DNA from: an uncultured Campylobacter sp.
GTDB taxonomy: Bacteria; Campylobacterota; Campylobacteria; Campylobacterales; Campylobacteraceae
DNA length: 64,000 nucleotides
Assembly (NCBI RefSeq): GCF_937921625.1
Contig: NZ_CAKZTI010000057.1
Location: 1-64,000, forward strand
Direction of reading: 5' to 3'
Part shown: in pieces, positions 11,571 to 19,638 of the stretch
Layout: each line of letters opens with the position of its first letter
Position numbering within the stretch: the first letter of the stretch is position 1
Program-made: the position numbers and the translations under genes
Notes under the pieces: generated by a model
Database searches by the model: none
Told to the model about the DNA's origin: nothing
What the model saw: the letters and a program-made list of their open reading frames with translations, nothing else

Positions 11571-12326
11571 ATGGCACTATTTAAAGCAAAATCATTCCTC
11601 GGCGTCGCTAAAAGTGCCGACGCATGCGAGTTTTTTTATAGAAAATTGGGTTTTGGCAAAAGAATTTTGGATGAGAAATCCGATCGCTTTTCTATAGCGC
11701 AAGAAAACGATCTGGCTGCCTCGCTAGCGGGCTTTGCGGATCTGAGTGATAAAAATTTAATCTCCTGCGTACTGATTGACGATGAAAATCAAAGAGTGTA
11801 TTTTAACGAGGATTATATGATTAAAGAAAATAGCATTTATCAAAAAGTTGATGATAGCTTCATCGTGGAATTTCCTCGCGCAAGTGCACAGGCGGCGGAT
11901 GAGACTTTTGGAATAGAATTTAGCTCGCACGCTAGTTTATTTAAAATTTTATACTTCTTGCTAAAAAATCAAAGCGATTTTGAAAACATGGCGATGTTCG
12001 CACTGAAATTTAATAACCGCGCGTGTTTTGTCGTCGCCAACCAAGAGCGCGTACTCTATGCCGACATAATGCGTATCGATGAGGAGATGCAGGCAGCGAT
12101 GAGCGATACTGACGAGCTATTTTACGAGCTTTTAAATTTTCAGATCGAGACCTTCTATAAATCCGAAAATAGCGAGTTTCTCACCAACGTTTTCATCTAC
12201 TCAGACGGCACGCTTAGTAATGAGATCGGCTACGTGATTTTCACACGCATCTTCATCAAAACAAATCTGATAAATCTAAATTTAGCCGATTACATCAACA
12301 AAATCGCGATGCTGGAAGCTCGCTAG
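11571..12326 (+). CDS. Conserved Campylobacter hypothetical protein
   Basis: 251 residues, no signal peptide or membrane segment, so probably cytoplasmic. I recognise no catalytic motif. The first 30 residues resemble the start of a glyoxalase-type fold (CEFFYRKLGFGKRILDEK), but the rest does not continue as one. Acidic and aromatic residues are common in the second half (DELFYELLNFQIETFYKSE). It follows the miaB-acyltransferase pair, where I recall C. jejuni also having a hypothetical protein. It has its own TATAAT and ribosome-binding site, so it is a real gene of unknown role. Confidence 0.75.
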   Translation: MALFKAKSFLGVAKSADACEFFYRKLGFGKRILDEKSDRFSIAQENDLAASLAGFADLSDKNLISCVLIDDENQRVYFNEDYMIKENSIYQKVDDSFIVEFPRASAQAADETFGIEFSSHASLFKILYFLLKNQSDFENMAMFALKFNNRACFVVANQERVLYADIMRIDEEMQAAMSDTDELFYELLNFQIETFYKSENSEFLTNVFIYSDGTLSNEIGYVIFTRIFIKTNLINLNLADYINKIAMLEAR

Positions 12327-12553
12327 ATCAAATATTTTTGCTCCGTACCTAGGCAGAATTTTAAAATTTTATCTTTGCAATTGCGCTTGCTTGATACGAT
12401 TTAGTTGCCTGTTTGTGCCGCATTTTATTAAATTTTATCTCGCGTTACATAATGGATTTTGGCTAGATAAAATCATTCATATTCAAATCAGCTCGATTTT
12501 AAATTTAAGCTCATTTGCCGCAAAGAGCCGTCTTGCACCGCAAATTTTATTTT

Positions 12554-13210
12554 TTACGAACTCTGATTAATTTTACGTAAAAAATTTTCTATCAGAATCC
12601 GCCTTTGCTCCACATCGTCGTTCTCGCTAATGCCCTCTAGCTCGCTTGCGTGATGCGCCTTGGGCGGGATGTCCTTGAGGTACGACCACACCTCGTCCTC
12701 GCTTAAAATTTTGCCGTGCAGATCAAAACCTACGTTTAGCGCTCTGCCCGAAACCTCAGCGATATCTGCGTGCAGGTGACCATAGAGCATCAGCGCGCCA
12801 TAATGGCAGTTTGCCCACTCGATCATCGGGTAGTGAGACAGAGCCGCTCTCTTATGCGATAGGAGCACAAAGGCGTAGCCCACGATCTGCTCAAACATAA
12901 AATTGCCGTCCGCCTTGCGTCCGCTTAGCAGTTCGTTTTTCATCGCGGCGATGCGCCCATCGTGGTTGCCGAGCACCAAAAAATGTCGCCCGTTTAGTCT
13001 GCGAAGTAACTCGCAAGTGTGCGCAAAATCCTTGTGAAAGGACACGTCGCCTAGATTATAGACGAGATCCTCGGGCGTAACGAGCGCATTCCAAGCGGCG
13101 ATGAGATTTTCATCCATCTCGGCTACGTTTGTGCCTTTTCTAAAATTCGGATATTTTTTAAGCACCAGCTCGTGGCCGAAGTGTAGATCGGAGGTAAAAT
13201 AAACGCTCAT
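12554..13210 (-). CDS. Calcineurin-like metallophosphoesterase
   Basis: 218 residues with the five metallophosphoesterase blocks in order: SDLHFGH at 7-13, GDVSF at 54-58, GNHD at 81-84, SHYP in the middle and GHLH later; these supply the two-metal site. It is a small cytoplasmic enzyme of the class that removes phosphate from small molecules or hydrolyses phosphodiesters; the substrate is unknown. Its start overlaps the tilS stop by 4 bases, making it the last gene of the panC-rimO-tilS operon. A second, unrelated-subfamily phosphoesterase lies at 52.9 kb. Confidence 0.88.
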   Translation of the reverse strand: MSVYFTSDLHFGHELVLKKYPNFRKGTNVAEMDENLIAAWNALVTPEDLVYNLGDVSFHKDFAHTCELLRRLNGRHFLVLGNHDGRIAAMKNELLSGRKADGNFMFEQIVGYAFVLLSHKRAALSHYPMIEWANCHYGALMLYGHLHADIAEVSGRALNVGFDLHGKILSEDEVWSYLKDIPPKAHHASELEGISENDDVEQRRILIENFLRKINQSS

Positions 13211-14208
13211 AAAAGCTCCTCAAATAGCGCAAGATCCGCTCCCATGACAAATAAAAATCCGCGGTTTATCGGTGGGATAGCAAGCCGCCTGCACGCTTCT
13301 TTAAATTTCTTTTCCATCGCCGCTTTGATATATGGCGTTACGAGAATAAAATTTTTGCTCGCGCCCACGGCTACCTTGCCGCCTAGCACGCAGTCAGCGC
13401 CGTTTTCTAGGCAGCGCGCACATTCGTTTCGCTGCGCCGAGCTTAGCACGAATCCTAGTCGCTTGCATGCCTGATCAACGCCGCGAAGCTCGCTTGTGCC
13501 TCGTTTTACAAGATAAATTTTAGGTGCGGGGTTAGAAATTTCGGGAGTTAAATTTAACGCGTCGGTCGCCAAAAATTTAAAGCTCTTTTTTACGCCGCTA
13601 AAGTATTTGTTTAAAAACGGCTCGCTAAATTTCGCGCGAATAAAGCCGCGTTTAAACCGGTTCGTCAAATTCGTTTCGTCGGTGAAGTATTTTAGGTTTC
13701 GCCCCTTTAAAAACCGCTCCAGTTCGCACTTTCGCACGCCTAGAAGCGGACGAGCGATCACGTAGTCATCGCGGGGCTCAAGCTCTTGCATGCCTAGTAG
13801 CTCGCTAAGCCCTGCACCGCGCCCAAGCTGCATCAAAAACCACTCGAATTTATCGTCAAACTGATGCGCCAAGATCAAATTTTCATATCCCCGCTCGCGG
13901 CAAATTTGGCCGAAAAACTCATATCTGGCCGCGCGTGCCTCGTGCTCGAAATTTGAAGCGCCCAGTCGCACGCTTTTTACGTAGATTTGTTTGTTAAATT
14001 TGGCTGCGAGCTGCTGCGCCGAATCGACTTCGTCCTTGCTCTGCGAGCGGACGTTATAGTCCACGATCGCAAGGTCAAATTTCACGCCAGCCTTGTCCAG
14101 AAGGTAAAAAAGCGCCGTGCTATCGACGCCGTGCGAAAAAGCAAGCAGATTTTTGCCAGCCCGCAGCAAGGCTAGAATTTTGCTTGGAATTTCGGGCGAG
14201 TTTTTCAT
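13207..14208 (-). CDS. tilS: tRNA(Ile)-lysidine synthase TilS
   Basis: 333-residue N-type ATP pyrophosphatase that converts cytidine 34 of the CAU-anticodon isoleucine tRNA to lysidine so that AUA is read as isoleucine. The PP-loop sits at 23-30; the usual SGGxDS reads SHGVDS (25-30), with His for the second Gly. Other family marks are NLILAHQFDDKFEWFLMQL and GRGAGLSELLGM in the middle and FTDETN near 158. The short C-terminal part is typical of Campylobacterota. It overlaps rimO and the phosphoesterase by 4 bases each. AUA codons occur in this window, so the gene should be needed. Confidence 0.93.
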   Translation of the reverse strand: MKNSPEIPSKILALLRAGKNLLAFSHGVDSTALFYLLDKAGVKFDLAIVDYNVRSQSKDEVDSAQQLAAKFNKQIYVKSVRLGASNFEHEARAARYEFFGQICRERGYENLILAHQFDDKFEWFLMQLGRGAGLSELLGMQELEPRDDYVIARPLLGVRKCELERFLKGRNLKYFTDETNLTNRFKRGFIRAKFSEPFLNKYFSGVKKSFKFLATDALNLTPEISNPAPKIYLVKRGTSELRGVDQACKRLGFVLSSAQRNECARCLENGADCVLGGKVAVGASKNFILVTPYIKAAMEKKFKEACRRLAIPPINRGFLFVMGADLALFEELL

Positions 14209-15719
14209 TGTCCTTGCGAGCTTTTTAGTACTCGCGCAAGCAGTCTATCGCCAACAAATTCCGTGATTTCGCACTCGTATAGACCGCCTACTTTTAGATT
14301 TTGCACGTAGCTTTCGTTGATTAAAATTTCGCCGTCGATGTCCTTGTCCCATGCAAGAGGCTTGGCGCCGTAAAAAAACTCGCCCTCGCTGCTGGCACCT
14401 TCGATTATTAGGGGTATCTTTTTGCCTACGAGCGCACGCATGCTGCTATCTATCGCCTCGCGCGTGATTTTTTCGATTTTATTCAGACGGCGGCTAATTG
14501 TCCGTGCGGGGATTTGCGGCATCGCAAAGCTCGCCGTATCCTCCTCCTTGCTGTAAGCAAAAGCTGAAATTCTATCAAATTTAAACTCCTGCAAAAAGTC
14601 GCAAAGCTCGTCAAATTCTACGTCTGTTTCGCCTGGGTGTCCGACGATGACGCCCGTGCGCAGAAATGAATTAGGCGCTGCACGCATTAAGCTTAAAAGC
14701 TCTTTGATCCGCGCCGCGCTCGCGCCGCGCTTCATCAGGCTTAGCATTTTGTCGTTTATGTGCTGAATCGGCATGTCGAAGTAATTTGCGAAAACGGGTG
14801 AGTCCACGATCGTGCGGATGAGTCGCTCGTCGGTGCTGGTGGGGTAGAGATACAGCACGCGCGCGACCTTGACGCCCTTTATTTTTTCGATGCGTTTTAT
14901 CAGCGCGACTAGATCTATGTCCTGCTCGTGGACTCTTTCGTCGTCCGCACTCTCGCCGCCAGAGCCCTTATCGCAGGAGAGCCTACTACTTTGAGTGGAA
15001 ATTTTATCTGCCGCGCCGCCGCTTGAGTCATCGGAATTCTGCCCGTCGCGAAAGCTTGCAAAATTTAACTCGCCTTCGGAGCCTTTAAAATTCGATCCAT
15101 CCTTTTTGCCGCGTCTTAGATCGCGACCGAAGCTGCTGGAATCCTGTGCTATAAAGCTAAAATCGTAAAATCCGCGCGCTACTAAGCCGCGTATCTCCGC
15201 TTCGATGTCCTCGATACTGCGGCTTTTTAGGCGACCTTTGAAGCTCGGAATGGCGCAGAAAGAGCATTTTTGATTACAGCCCTCTGAAATTTTAACGTAA
15301 GCGTGGTAGTTCGAGCCCGTTATCACGCGTGAAGAGGTAATCGCGGGACTTTGCAGATAGGTTTGTGGGCTGAATAAATTCTGCTTTTTTAAAATCATCT
15401 CATCGATTTTATCGTAGTCGCCAACGCCGCTGAAAATATCGACCTCGGGCAGCTCGCGCATGAGCTCATCCTTGTAGCGCTGCATCAGACAGCCCGTGAC
15501 GACCAGCAGCGCGCCGCTTTTTTTCTGCTCGCTAAGCTTCAAAATCGTGCGGATACTCTCCTGTTTGGCGCTTGCGATGAAACCGCAGGTATTTACGATC
15601 ATCACGTCCGCACTTGCAGGTTCATCCGTGAGCTCGTAGTTTTGCAGACGCCCGAGCATGATCTCGGAGTCGACTAAATTCTTATTGCAGCCTAGAGAAA
15701 CGAGATGGAGTTTTGCCAT
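14205..15719 (-). CDS. rimO: Ribosomal protein S12 methylthiotransferase RimO, with a ~60-residue insertion
   Basis: 504 residues against about 440 for the family. RimO methylthiolates an aspartate of ribosomal protein S12 using two 4Fe-4S clusters. N-terminal cysteines are C11, C45 and C77; the radical SAM motif is C148-x3-C152-x2-C155 in SEGCNQKCSFC. Between AQDSSSFGRD (191-200) and the conserved DLVALIKRIEKIKG (269-282) lies a hydrophilic Ser/Gly/Asp-rich insertion at about 203-264 (bases 14928-15113) that I do not know from other RimO proteins. The frame is kept through it. The gene sits one base after panC and overlaps tilS by 4 bases. Confidence 0.94.
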   Translation of the reverse strand: MAKLHLVSLGCNKNLVDSEIMLGRLQNYELTDEPASADVMIVNTCGFIASAKQESIRTILKLSEQKKSGALLVVTGCLMQRYKDELMRELPEVDIFSGVGDYDKIDEMILKKQNLFSPQTYLQSPAITSSRVITGSNYHAYVKISEGCNQKCSFCAIPSFKGRLKSRSIEDIEAEIRGLVARGFYDFSFIAQDSSSFGRDLRRGKKDGSNFKGSEGELNFASFRDGQNSDDSSGGAADKISTQSSRLSCDKGSGGESADDERVHEQDIDLVALIKRIEKIKGVKVARVLYLYPTSTDERLIRTIVDSPVFANYFDMPIQHINDKMLSLMKRGASAARIKELLSLMRAAPNSFLRTGVIVGHPGETDVEFDELCDFLQEFKFDRISAFAYSKEEDTASFAMPQIPARTISRRLNKIEKITREAIDSSMRALVGKKIPLIIEGASSEGEFFYGAKPLAWDKDIDGEILINESYVQNLKVGGLYECEITEFVGDRLLARVLKSSQGQ

Positions 15720-15720
15720 T

Positions 15721-16542
15721 TTACAGCCAGATATTATCGATCAGGCGGGTTGTGCCAACCTTTGCGGCAAGCAGGATTATCGTATCGCCTTGCTTGATCT
15801 GCGAAATTTCATTAAATTTATAATCCACGAACGCTATGTAATCGACCGCCAGCGGCTCAAGCACGCTAAGCATCTTTTCGCGGACGATGTTTAGGCTGAT
15901 CTCGCCTTTTTTAATAAGCGAGCTGGCATTTAGCAAGGAGCGTGAAAGCTTAAGCGCCATAAGCTTGCCCTCTTCGTCCAAATAGGCGTTGCGCGAGCTA
16001 AGCGCCAAGCCGTCGCTCTCGCGCACGATCTCACAAGGGATGATATTTATAGGCATAAAAAAGCTCTTTACCATCTTCTGCACGATGAAAAGCTGCTGGG
16101 TGTCCTTTTTGCCCATATAAACGTTGTTAGGACGAGTTAGATTAAAAAGCTTATTTAGCACCTTAAGTACGCCGTCGAAGTGCCCGGGACGCGTTTTGCC
16201 TTCTAAAATTTCACTTATCGGCTTAGGTGCTATGATCGCTGGCTCCTCCGTGCCGTAAATTTCATCCGCGCTCGGGATAAAAAGCGCGTTTACATCGAGG
16301 CTTTCGCAAATTTTAATATCGCCCGCTTCGTTTTTTGGGTAGCTGTTTAGATCCTCGCCGGGCAAAAACTGCGCCGGATTGAGGAATGCGGAGACGATTA
16401 CGATGTTGTTTTCGTTTCGCGCTCTTTTTATGAGGCTCGCATGCCCCGCGTGCAAAGCCCCCATCGTAGGCACAAAGCCTATGCTGCCGCTTGCTGATGC
16501 TCTGAAGCTTTTTAGCTCCTCTACGCTTCTAATAATTTGCAT
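15721..16542 (-). CDS. panC: Pantothenate synthetase PanC
   Basis: 273 residues. PanC joins pantoate and beta-alanine with ATP to make pantothenate, the coenzyme A precursor. Signature motifs are PTMGALHAGH at 25-34, FLNPAQF near 53, RPGHFDGV near 137, MGKKDTQQL near 161 and SSRNAYL near 197. The length is normal. It is the first gene of a tight leftward cluster with rimO, tilS and a phosphoesterase, the only link being economy of transcription. Confidence 0.96.
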   Translation of the reverse strand: MQIIRSVEELKSFRASASGSIGFVPTMGALHAGHASLIKRARNENNIVIVSAFLNPAQFLPGEDLNSYPKNEAGDIKICESLDVNALFIPSADEIYGTEEPAIIAPKPISEILEGKTRPGHFDGVLKVLNKLFNLTRPNNVYMGKKDTQQLFIVQKMVKSFFMPINIIPCEIVRESDGLALSSRNAYLDEEGKLMALKLSRSLLNASSLIKKGEISLNIVREKMLSVLEPLAVDYIAFVDYKFNEISQIKQGDTIILLAAKVGTTRLIDNIWL

Positions 16543-16706
16543 TGTTCTCTCTTTTCAATATAAAATATTAGGCTGGCAATTATATCAAAAAATATTAAAG
16601 GTATAAATTAAGCGCGAAAGGGCGGTCTATTTAGCGAGCGTTAATCAATAAGTACTAAAATCTACCACGAGCTTTAGCTCTAAAATAAACTTCAAAAGGA
16701 GCGAAA

Positions 16707-17006
16707 ATGGCTACTCAAGAGACAAATTTAGATTCTTTGAAAAAAGATATCGACTCTTTAAAAGCGGATTTTAAAGAGATTATGAAGTCTATCAAAAACA
16801 TAGGCGTAGAGCGTGCGGAGTCTGCTAAAGATAAAATTTTGGATCAGCTAAACAGCAATGAGATCAAAAAATATATAGATGATCTAAGGCTCAAAGGCAA
16901 AGACGGCATAGAAAGCGTAAATGACACGATAAAACAAGACCCGATAAAAAGCGTCGCTATCGCTGCGGGCGTCGGATTTTTGCTCGCCTGGCTGCTGAAA
17001 AAATAA
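16707..17006 (+). CDS. DUF883 / ElaB-YqjD-like membrane protein
   Basis: 99 residues: a charged, helical, coiled-coil-prone N-terminal two thirds (DSLKKDIDSLKADFKEIMKS) followed by DPIKSVAIAAGVGFLLAWLLKK, a single C-terminal membrane anchor with glycines, the design of E. coli ElaB/YqjD. Those proteins tether to the inner membrane and bind ribosomes in stationary phase; whether this one does is inference. An AAGGAG precedes the ATG. The stop and the next start share one base (TAATG), so it forms an operon with the two small genes that follow. Confidence 0.8.
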   Translation: MATQETNLDSLKKDIDSLKADFKEIMKSIKNIGVERAESAKDKILDQLNSNEIKKYIDDLRLKGKDGIESVNDTIKQDPIKSVAIAAGVGFLLAWLLKK

Positions 17007-17281
17007 TGGCCGGCATATCTGAATTTATAGTTTCGGTAGTAGAGCTCGTAGACGCTCAAGCTAGCGATATTAGGCGCTCTTTTTTAAAGAGCGCCAACTC
17101 GGTTTTACTAAATATAATTACGGGCGTAATTTGCATTATAGGCTTGGTATTCTTTTTGCTAGGGCTGCACGCGCTTCTTGAAAAAACTATCGGAGAAATT
17201 TGGGCGTATTTTGCTTGCTCTATTGCAGCTTTTTTATGTTCCATTATCGTGTATAAGGTACTTTCGTGCAAAGCGAAATGA
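17006..17281 (+). CDS. YqjE-like small membrane protein
   Basis: 91 residues with two hydrophobic helices (about 32-58 and 66-86) after an amphipathic N-terminus. The size, topology and position directly after a DUF883/YqjD-like gene match the YqjE (phage-holin-superfamily-like) partner of the enterobacterial yqjD-yqjE-yqjK group. I see no enzyme motif. It starts inside the preceding stop codon and overlaps the next gene. Confidence 0.65.
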   Translation: MAGISEFIVSVVELVDAQASDIRRSFLKSANSVLLNIITGVICIIGLVFFLLGLHALLEKTIGEIWAYFACSIAAFLCSIIVYKVLSCKAK

Positions 17282-17502
17282 CAAAAGAAAAGCTAAGACT
17301 AGTGGTGTCTATGCTTGAAGACAGAAAAGCCGATTGCAAAAAGTTGAAGCTAGAAGAAGCAAAGCTAAAACTGCTACTAAACGACCCCTTGCCCGATCTA
17401 TCGACGGAGCTTAAACTGATTAATCATGGCAATATCAAGCAGGTTTTGATATCCCTGATAGATAAATGCTTAATAATGCCCGCCTTAAATAAAATTTTAT
17501 AA
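17266..17502 (+). CDS. Small basic protein, YqjK-like position
   Basis: 78 residues from a GTG at 17266, or 74 from the ATG at 17278, which gives a 4-base ATGA overlap with the previous stop and is my preferred start. It is basic at the N-terminus (KEKLRLVVSMLEDRKADCKKLKLEEAKLKLLL), probably helical. Its order after YqjD- and YqjE-like genes suggests the third member of that set, but similarity to YqjK itself is not clear by eye. Confidence 0.55.
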   Translation: MQSEMTKEKLRLVVSMLEDRKADCKKLKLEEAKLKLLLNDPLPDLSTELKLINHGNIKQVLISLIDKCLIMPALNKIL

Positions 17503-17521
17503 ACAACCTTAATCCAAAATA

Positions 17522-17530
17522 TGTTATAAT
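17522..17530 (+). promoter_or_regulatory. Extended -10 promoter for prfB
   Basis: TGTTATAAT: an extended -10 element (TGn plus TATAAT at 17525-17530) 31 bases before the TTG start of prfB, followed by AAAAGG at 17546-17551 as ribosome-binding site. Confidence 0.6.
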
Positions 17531-17560
17531 CACGCCAAAAGCATAAAAAGGTCTTAAATT

Positions 17561-18658
17561 TTGGATAATTATGAATACACGGAACTTTTAAAAACCCTAA
17601 GTACTAAAGTCGAAAATATCGCTGGCGTCGTAAAACCAGAGAACATTAAAGCGCGCCTAAAAGAGATCGAGGAGCTTGAAAACGATCAAAATCTCTGGCA
17701 GGACGTCGCAAAAGCAGGCGCCATCGGCAAGGAAAAAACTAAAATTTCAAATATCTTAAATAAATTTCTAAACGCTAAAAATGCCGTAGACGATGCAAAA
17801 GCTCTATATGAGCTGGCAAACTCGGAAAACGACGAGGAGACGATAAACTCGCTTTTTGCCGAAGCGGACGAGCTAGAGGACAAGATCATAAATTTAGAAA
17901 TTTCTATGATGCTTAGCGGCGAAAACGACGATAAAAACGCTATCGTCAGTATCCATCCGGGCGCGGGCGGTACGGAGAGCAACGACTGGGCGAGTATGCT
18001 ATACCGCATGTATCTGCGCTTTTGCGAGCGAGAGGGCTTTAAGATCGAGGTTTTGGACTTTCAAGAGGGTGAGGAAGCGGGTCTTAAGGATGTCAGCTTC
18101 ATCGTGCGCGGCGAGAACGCTTACGGATATCTGAAAGCCGAAAACGGTATCCATCGCCTGGTGCGCGTAAGCCCATTCGATAGTGCAGGGCGCAGACATA
18201 CGAGCTTTTCAAGCGTAATGGTAAGCCCTGAGCTAAATGATGATATCGAGATAAATATCGAAGAGAAGGATATCCGCGTCGATGTGTTTCGCGCAAGCGG
18301 CGCAGGCGGGCAGCATATCAATAAAACCGAAAGCGCCGTGCGTATCACGCACATCCCAACGGGTATCGTAGTAAACTGCCAAAACGACAGAAGCCAGCAC
18401 AAAAACAAAGAAACGGCGATGAAGGTGCTAAAGTCGCGCCTTTACGAGCTTGAGCTGATGAAGCAGCGCGAAAAGGACGAAAACGCGCCTAAGAGTGAGA
18501 TTGGCTGGGGGCATCAGATCCGCTCCTACGTGCTTTTCCCGTATCAGCAGGTTAAGGACAACCGCAGCGGCGAGGCGTATAGCCAAACCGATGCGATTTT
18601 AGACGGCGATATAAAAAGCATAATCGAAGGCGTTTTGATTTCACAAGCGAACAAATAA
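17561..18658 (+). CDS. prfB: Peptide chain release factor 2
   Basis: 365 residues. RF2 reads UGA and UAA and triggers peptide release. The tripeptide anticodon SPF is at 204-206 and the catalytic GGQ at 249-251. The gene is one continuous frame from a TTG start: there is no programmed +1 frameshift near codon 25 as in E. coli, so it lacks that autoregulation. TTG is supported by the upstream AAAAGG and by the N-terminal alignment length. The promoter lies at 17522-17530. Confidence 0.97.
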   Translation: MDNYEYTELLKTLSTKVENIAGVVKPENIKARLKEIEELENDQNLWQDVAKAGAIGKEKTKISNILNKFLNAKNAVDDAKALYELANSENDEETINSLFAEADELEDKIINLEISMMLSGENDDKNAIVSIHPGAGGTESNDWASMLYRMYLRFCEREGFKIEVLDFQEGEEAGLKDVSFIVRGENAYGYLKAENGIHRLVRVSPFDSAGRRHTSFSSVMVSPELNDDIEINIEEKDIRVDVFRASGAGGQHINKTESAVRITHIPTGIVVNCQNDRSQHKNKETAMKVLKSRLYELELMKQREKDENAPKSEIGWGHQIRSYVLFPYQQVKDNRSGEAYSQTDAILDGDIKSIIEGVLISQANK

Positions 18659-18678
18659 ATTTTTTTGAAAGGATGAGA

Positions 18679-19014
18679 ATGAGTGAAGATGGAATTTTGC
18701 TAGCGCTAGGATATAGCGTAAACGACGCGACGGTAGCGCAGCTGCGAGGAATTTTATCGAAGTGTGATTTTGAGGATAACGAGCTTGATCGCATCGTGGG
18801 GCTGAACGATAAGCTTAAAATTTACGGTGCGCATGTGGCGATGTCGAATTCAAACCCATATTTTAAGATTAAAAACGACGCTACAAACGAGGAGCGCAAG
18901 ACCGCTGTTGAGGAGATCATCAGGGCTTGGTCGGAAAAATTTAAGCTCAAACTACAGAAAGTCGCGGGCAAAGAGACCTATTATGTTTTGGGTCGCCAAA
19001 TTTCAAAAAATTAA
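18679..19014 (+). CDS. Small conserved hypothetical protein downstream of prfB
   Basis: 111 residues from the ATG at 18679, preceded by AAAGGA at 18668-18673; an ATG at 18673 overlaps that site and is less likely. It is soluble and charged, beginning SEDGILLALGYSVND and ending AGKETYYVLGRQISKN. I recognise no domain. A hypothetical gene of this size next to prfB is familiar from C. jejuni. Its role is unknown. Confidence 0.75.
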   Translation: MSEDGILLALGYSVNDATVAQLRGILSKCDFEDNELDRIVGLNDKLKIYGAHVAMSNSNPYFKIKNDATNEERKTAVEEIIRAWSEKFKLKLQKVAGKETYYVLGRQISKN

Positions 19015-19024
19015 GGAGCAAAAT

Positions 19025-19462
19025 ATGAAAAAAATTCTAGCTTTGATCGCCGCCGGGGTGTTTTTAGCAGGCTGCGTAAGCAACGCACCAAAAAGCGCAG
19101 TCGATGCGCCAAAAAGCGGCAAGTATTCTTTCGCCGATGTCCAAGACGGAATCCGCCCGATGAACTTGCAAGGCAGCGTCGTGCAAAGCGATGCGTGCAA
19201 AAACGGCAATGGCGCGATGTGTTTAAATTTTGCGGATTCTATGTATTCCAAGCACGACTATGCTTCTGCCGCCAACGCCTACAATGCCGCATGCACGCTC
19301 TCCCAAAACTTCCCTGCTTGCCAGAAGCTCGCAGCGATGTTTGAAAAAGGTGAGGGCGTGGAGCAGAATAAATTCAACGCCATCGATCTATACCGCATCT
19401 CGTGCTATTACGGCTACAAGGACGCGTGCGCAAATATGCGCCGCTTAGGATACAACGGCTAG
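19025..19462 (+). CDS. Lipoprotein with Sel1-like repeats
   Basis: 145 residues from the ATG at 19025, preceded by AAGGAG at 19013-19018; the open frame extends further 5' but with no start signal. The lipobox is L14-A15-G16-C17. The mature part has spaced cysteines and Sel1/TPR-like helices: ACKNGNGAMCLNFADSMY, YASAANAYNAACTLSQ, ACQKLAAMFEKGEGVEQ and NAIDLYRISCYYGYKDAC. This resembles cysteine-rich Sel1-like repeat proteins (Hcp type) of Campylobacterota. It is likely periplasm-facing with disulfides; its partner is unknown. Confidence 0.78.
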   Translation: MKKILALIAAGVFLAGCVSNAPKSAVDAPKSGKYSFADVQDGIRPMNLQGSVVQSDACKNGNGAMCLNFADSMYSKHDYASAANAYNAACTLSQNFPACQKLAAMFEKGEGVEQNKFNAIDLYRISCYYGYKDACANMRRLGYNG

Positions 19463-19525
19463 CGTCTTTGGGATTTAAATTTTAAAATTCTGTTTTAGAT
19501 TTACTCGCTACGAATGAGCTGCTTT

Positions 19526-19561
19526 CAAATTCCATTCCGCCGTATCGCGGGATGGAATTTG
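19526..19561. terminator. Strong hairpin between convergent genes
   Basis: A 15-bp stem (one G-U pair) with a 6-base loop: CAAATTCCAT-TCCGC / GCGGG-ATGGAATTTG. It lies between the lipoprotein gene and a convergent leftward gene, where a bidirectional terminator is expected. No clear T-run follows on either side, so efficiency is uncertain. Confidence 0.5.
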
Positions 19562-19638
19562 TTGCGTGAAATTCTGTTATCTAGCCGCAATGGCTAAAAT
19601 TTTCCTTGCCTTCTCAATTTGCTCCATAACATGCTCCT

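Noticed and set aside
17561..17650. Programmed frameshift in prfB
   Set aside because: The frame is continuous from the TTG, with no in-frame UGA near codon 25.
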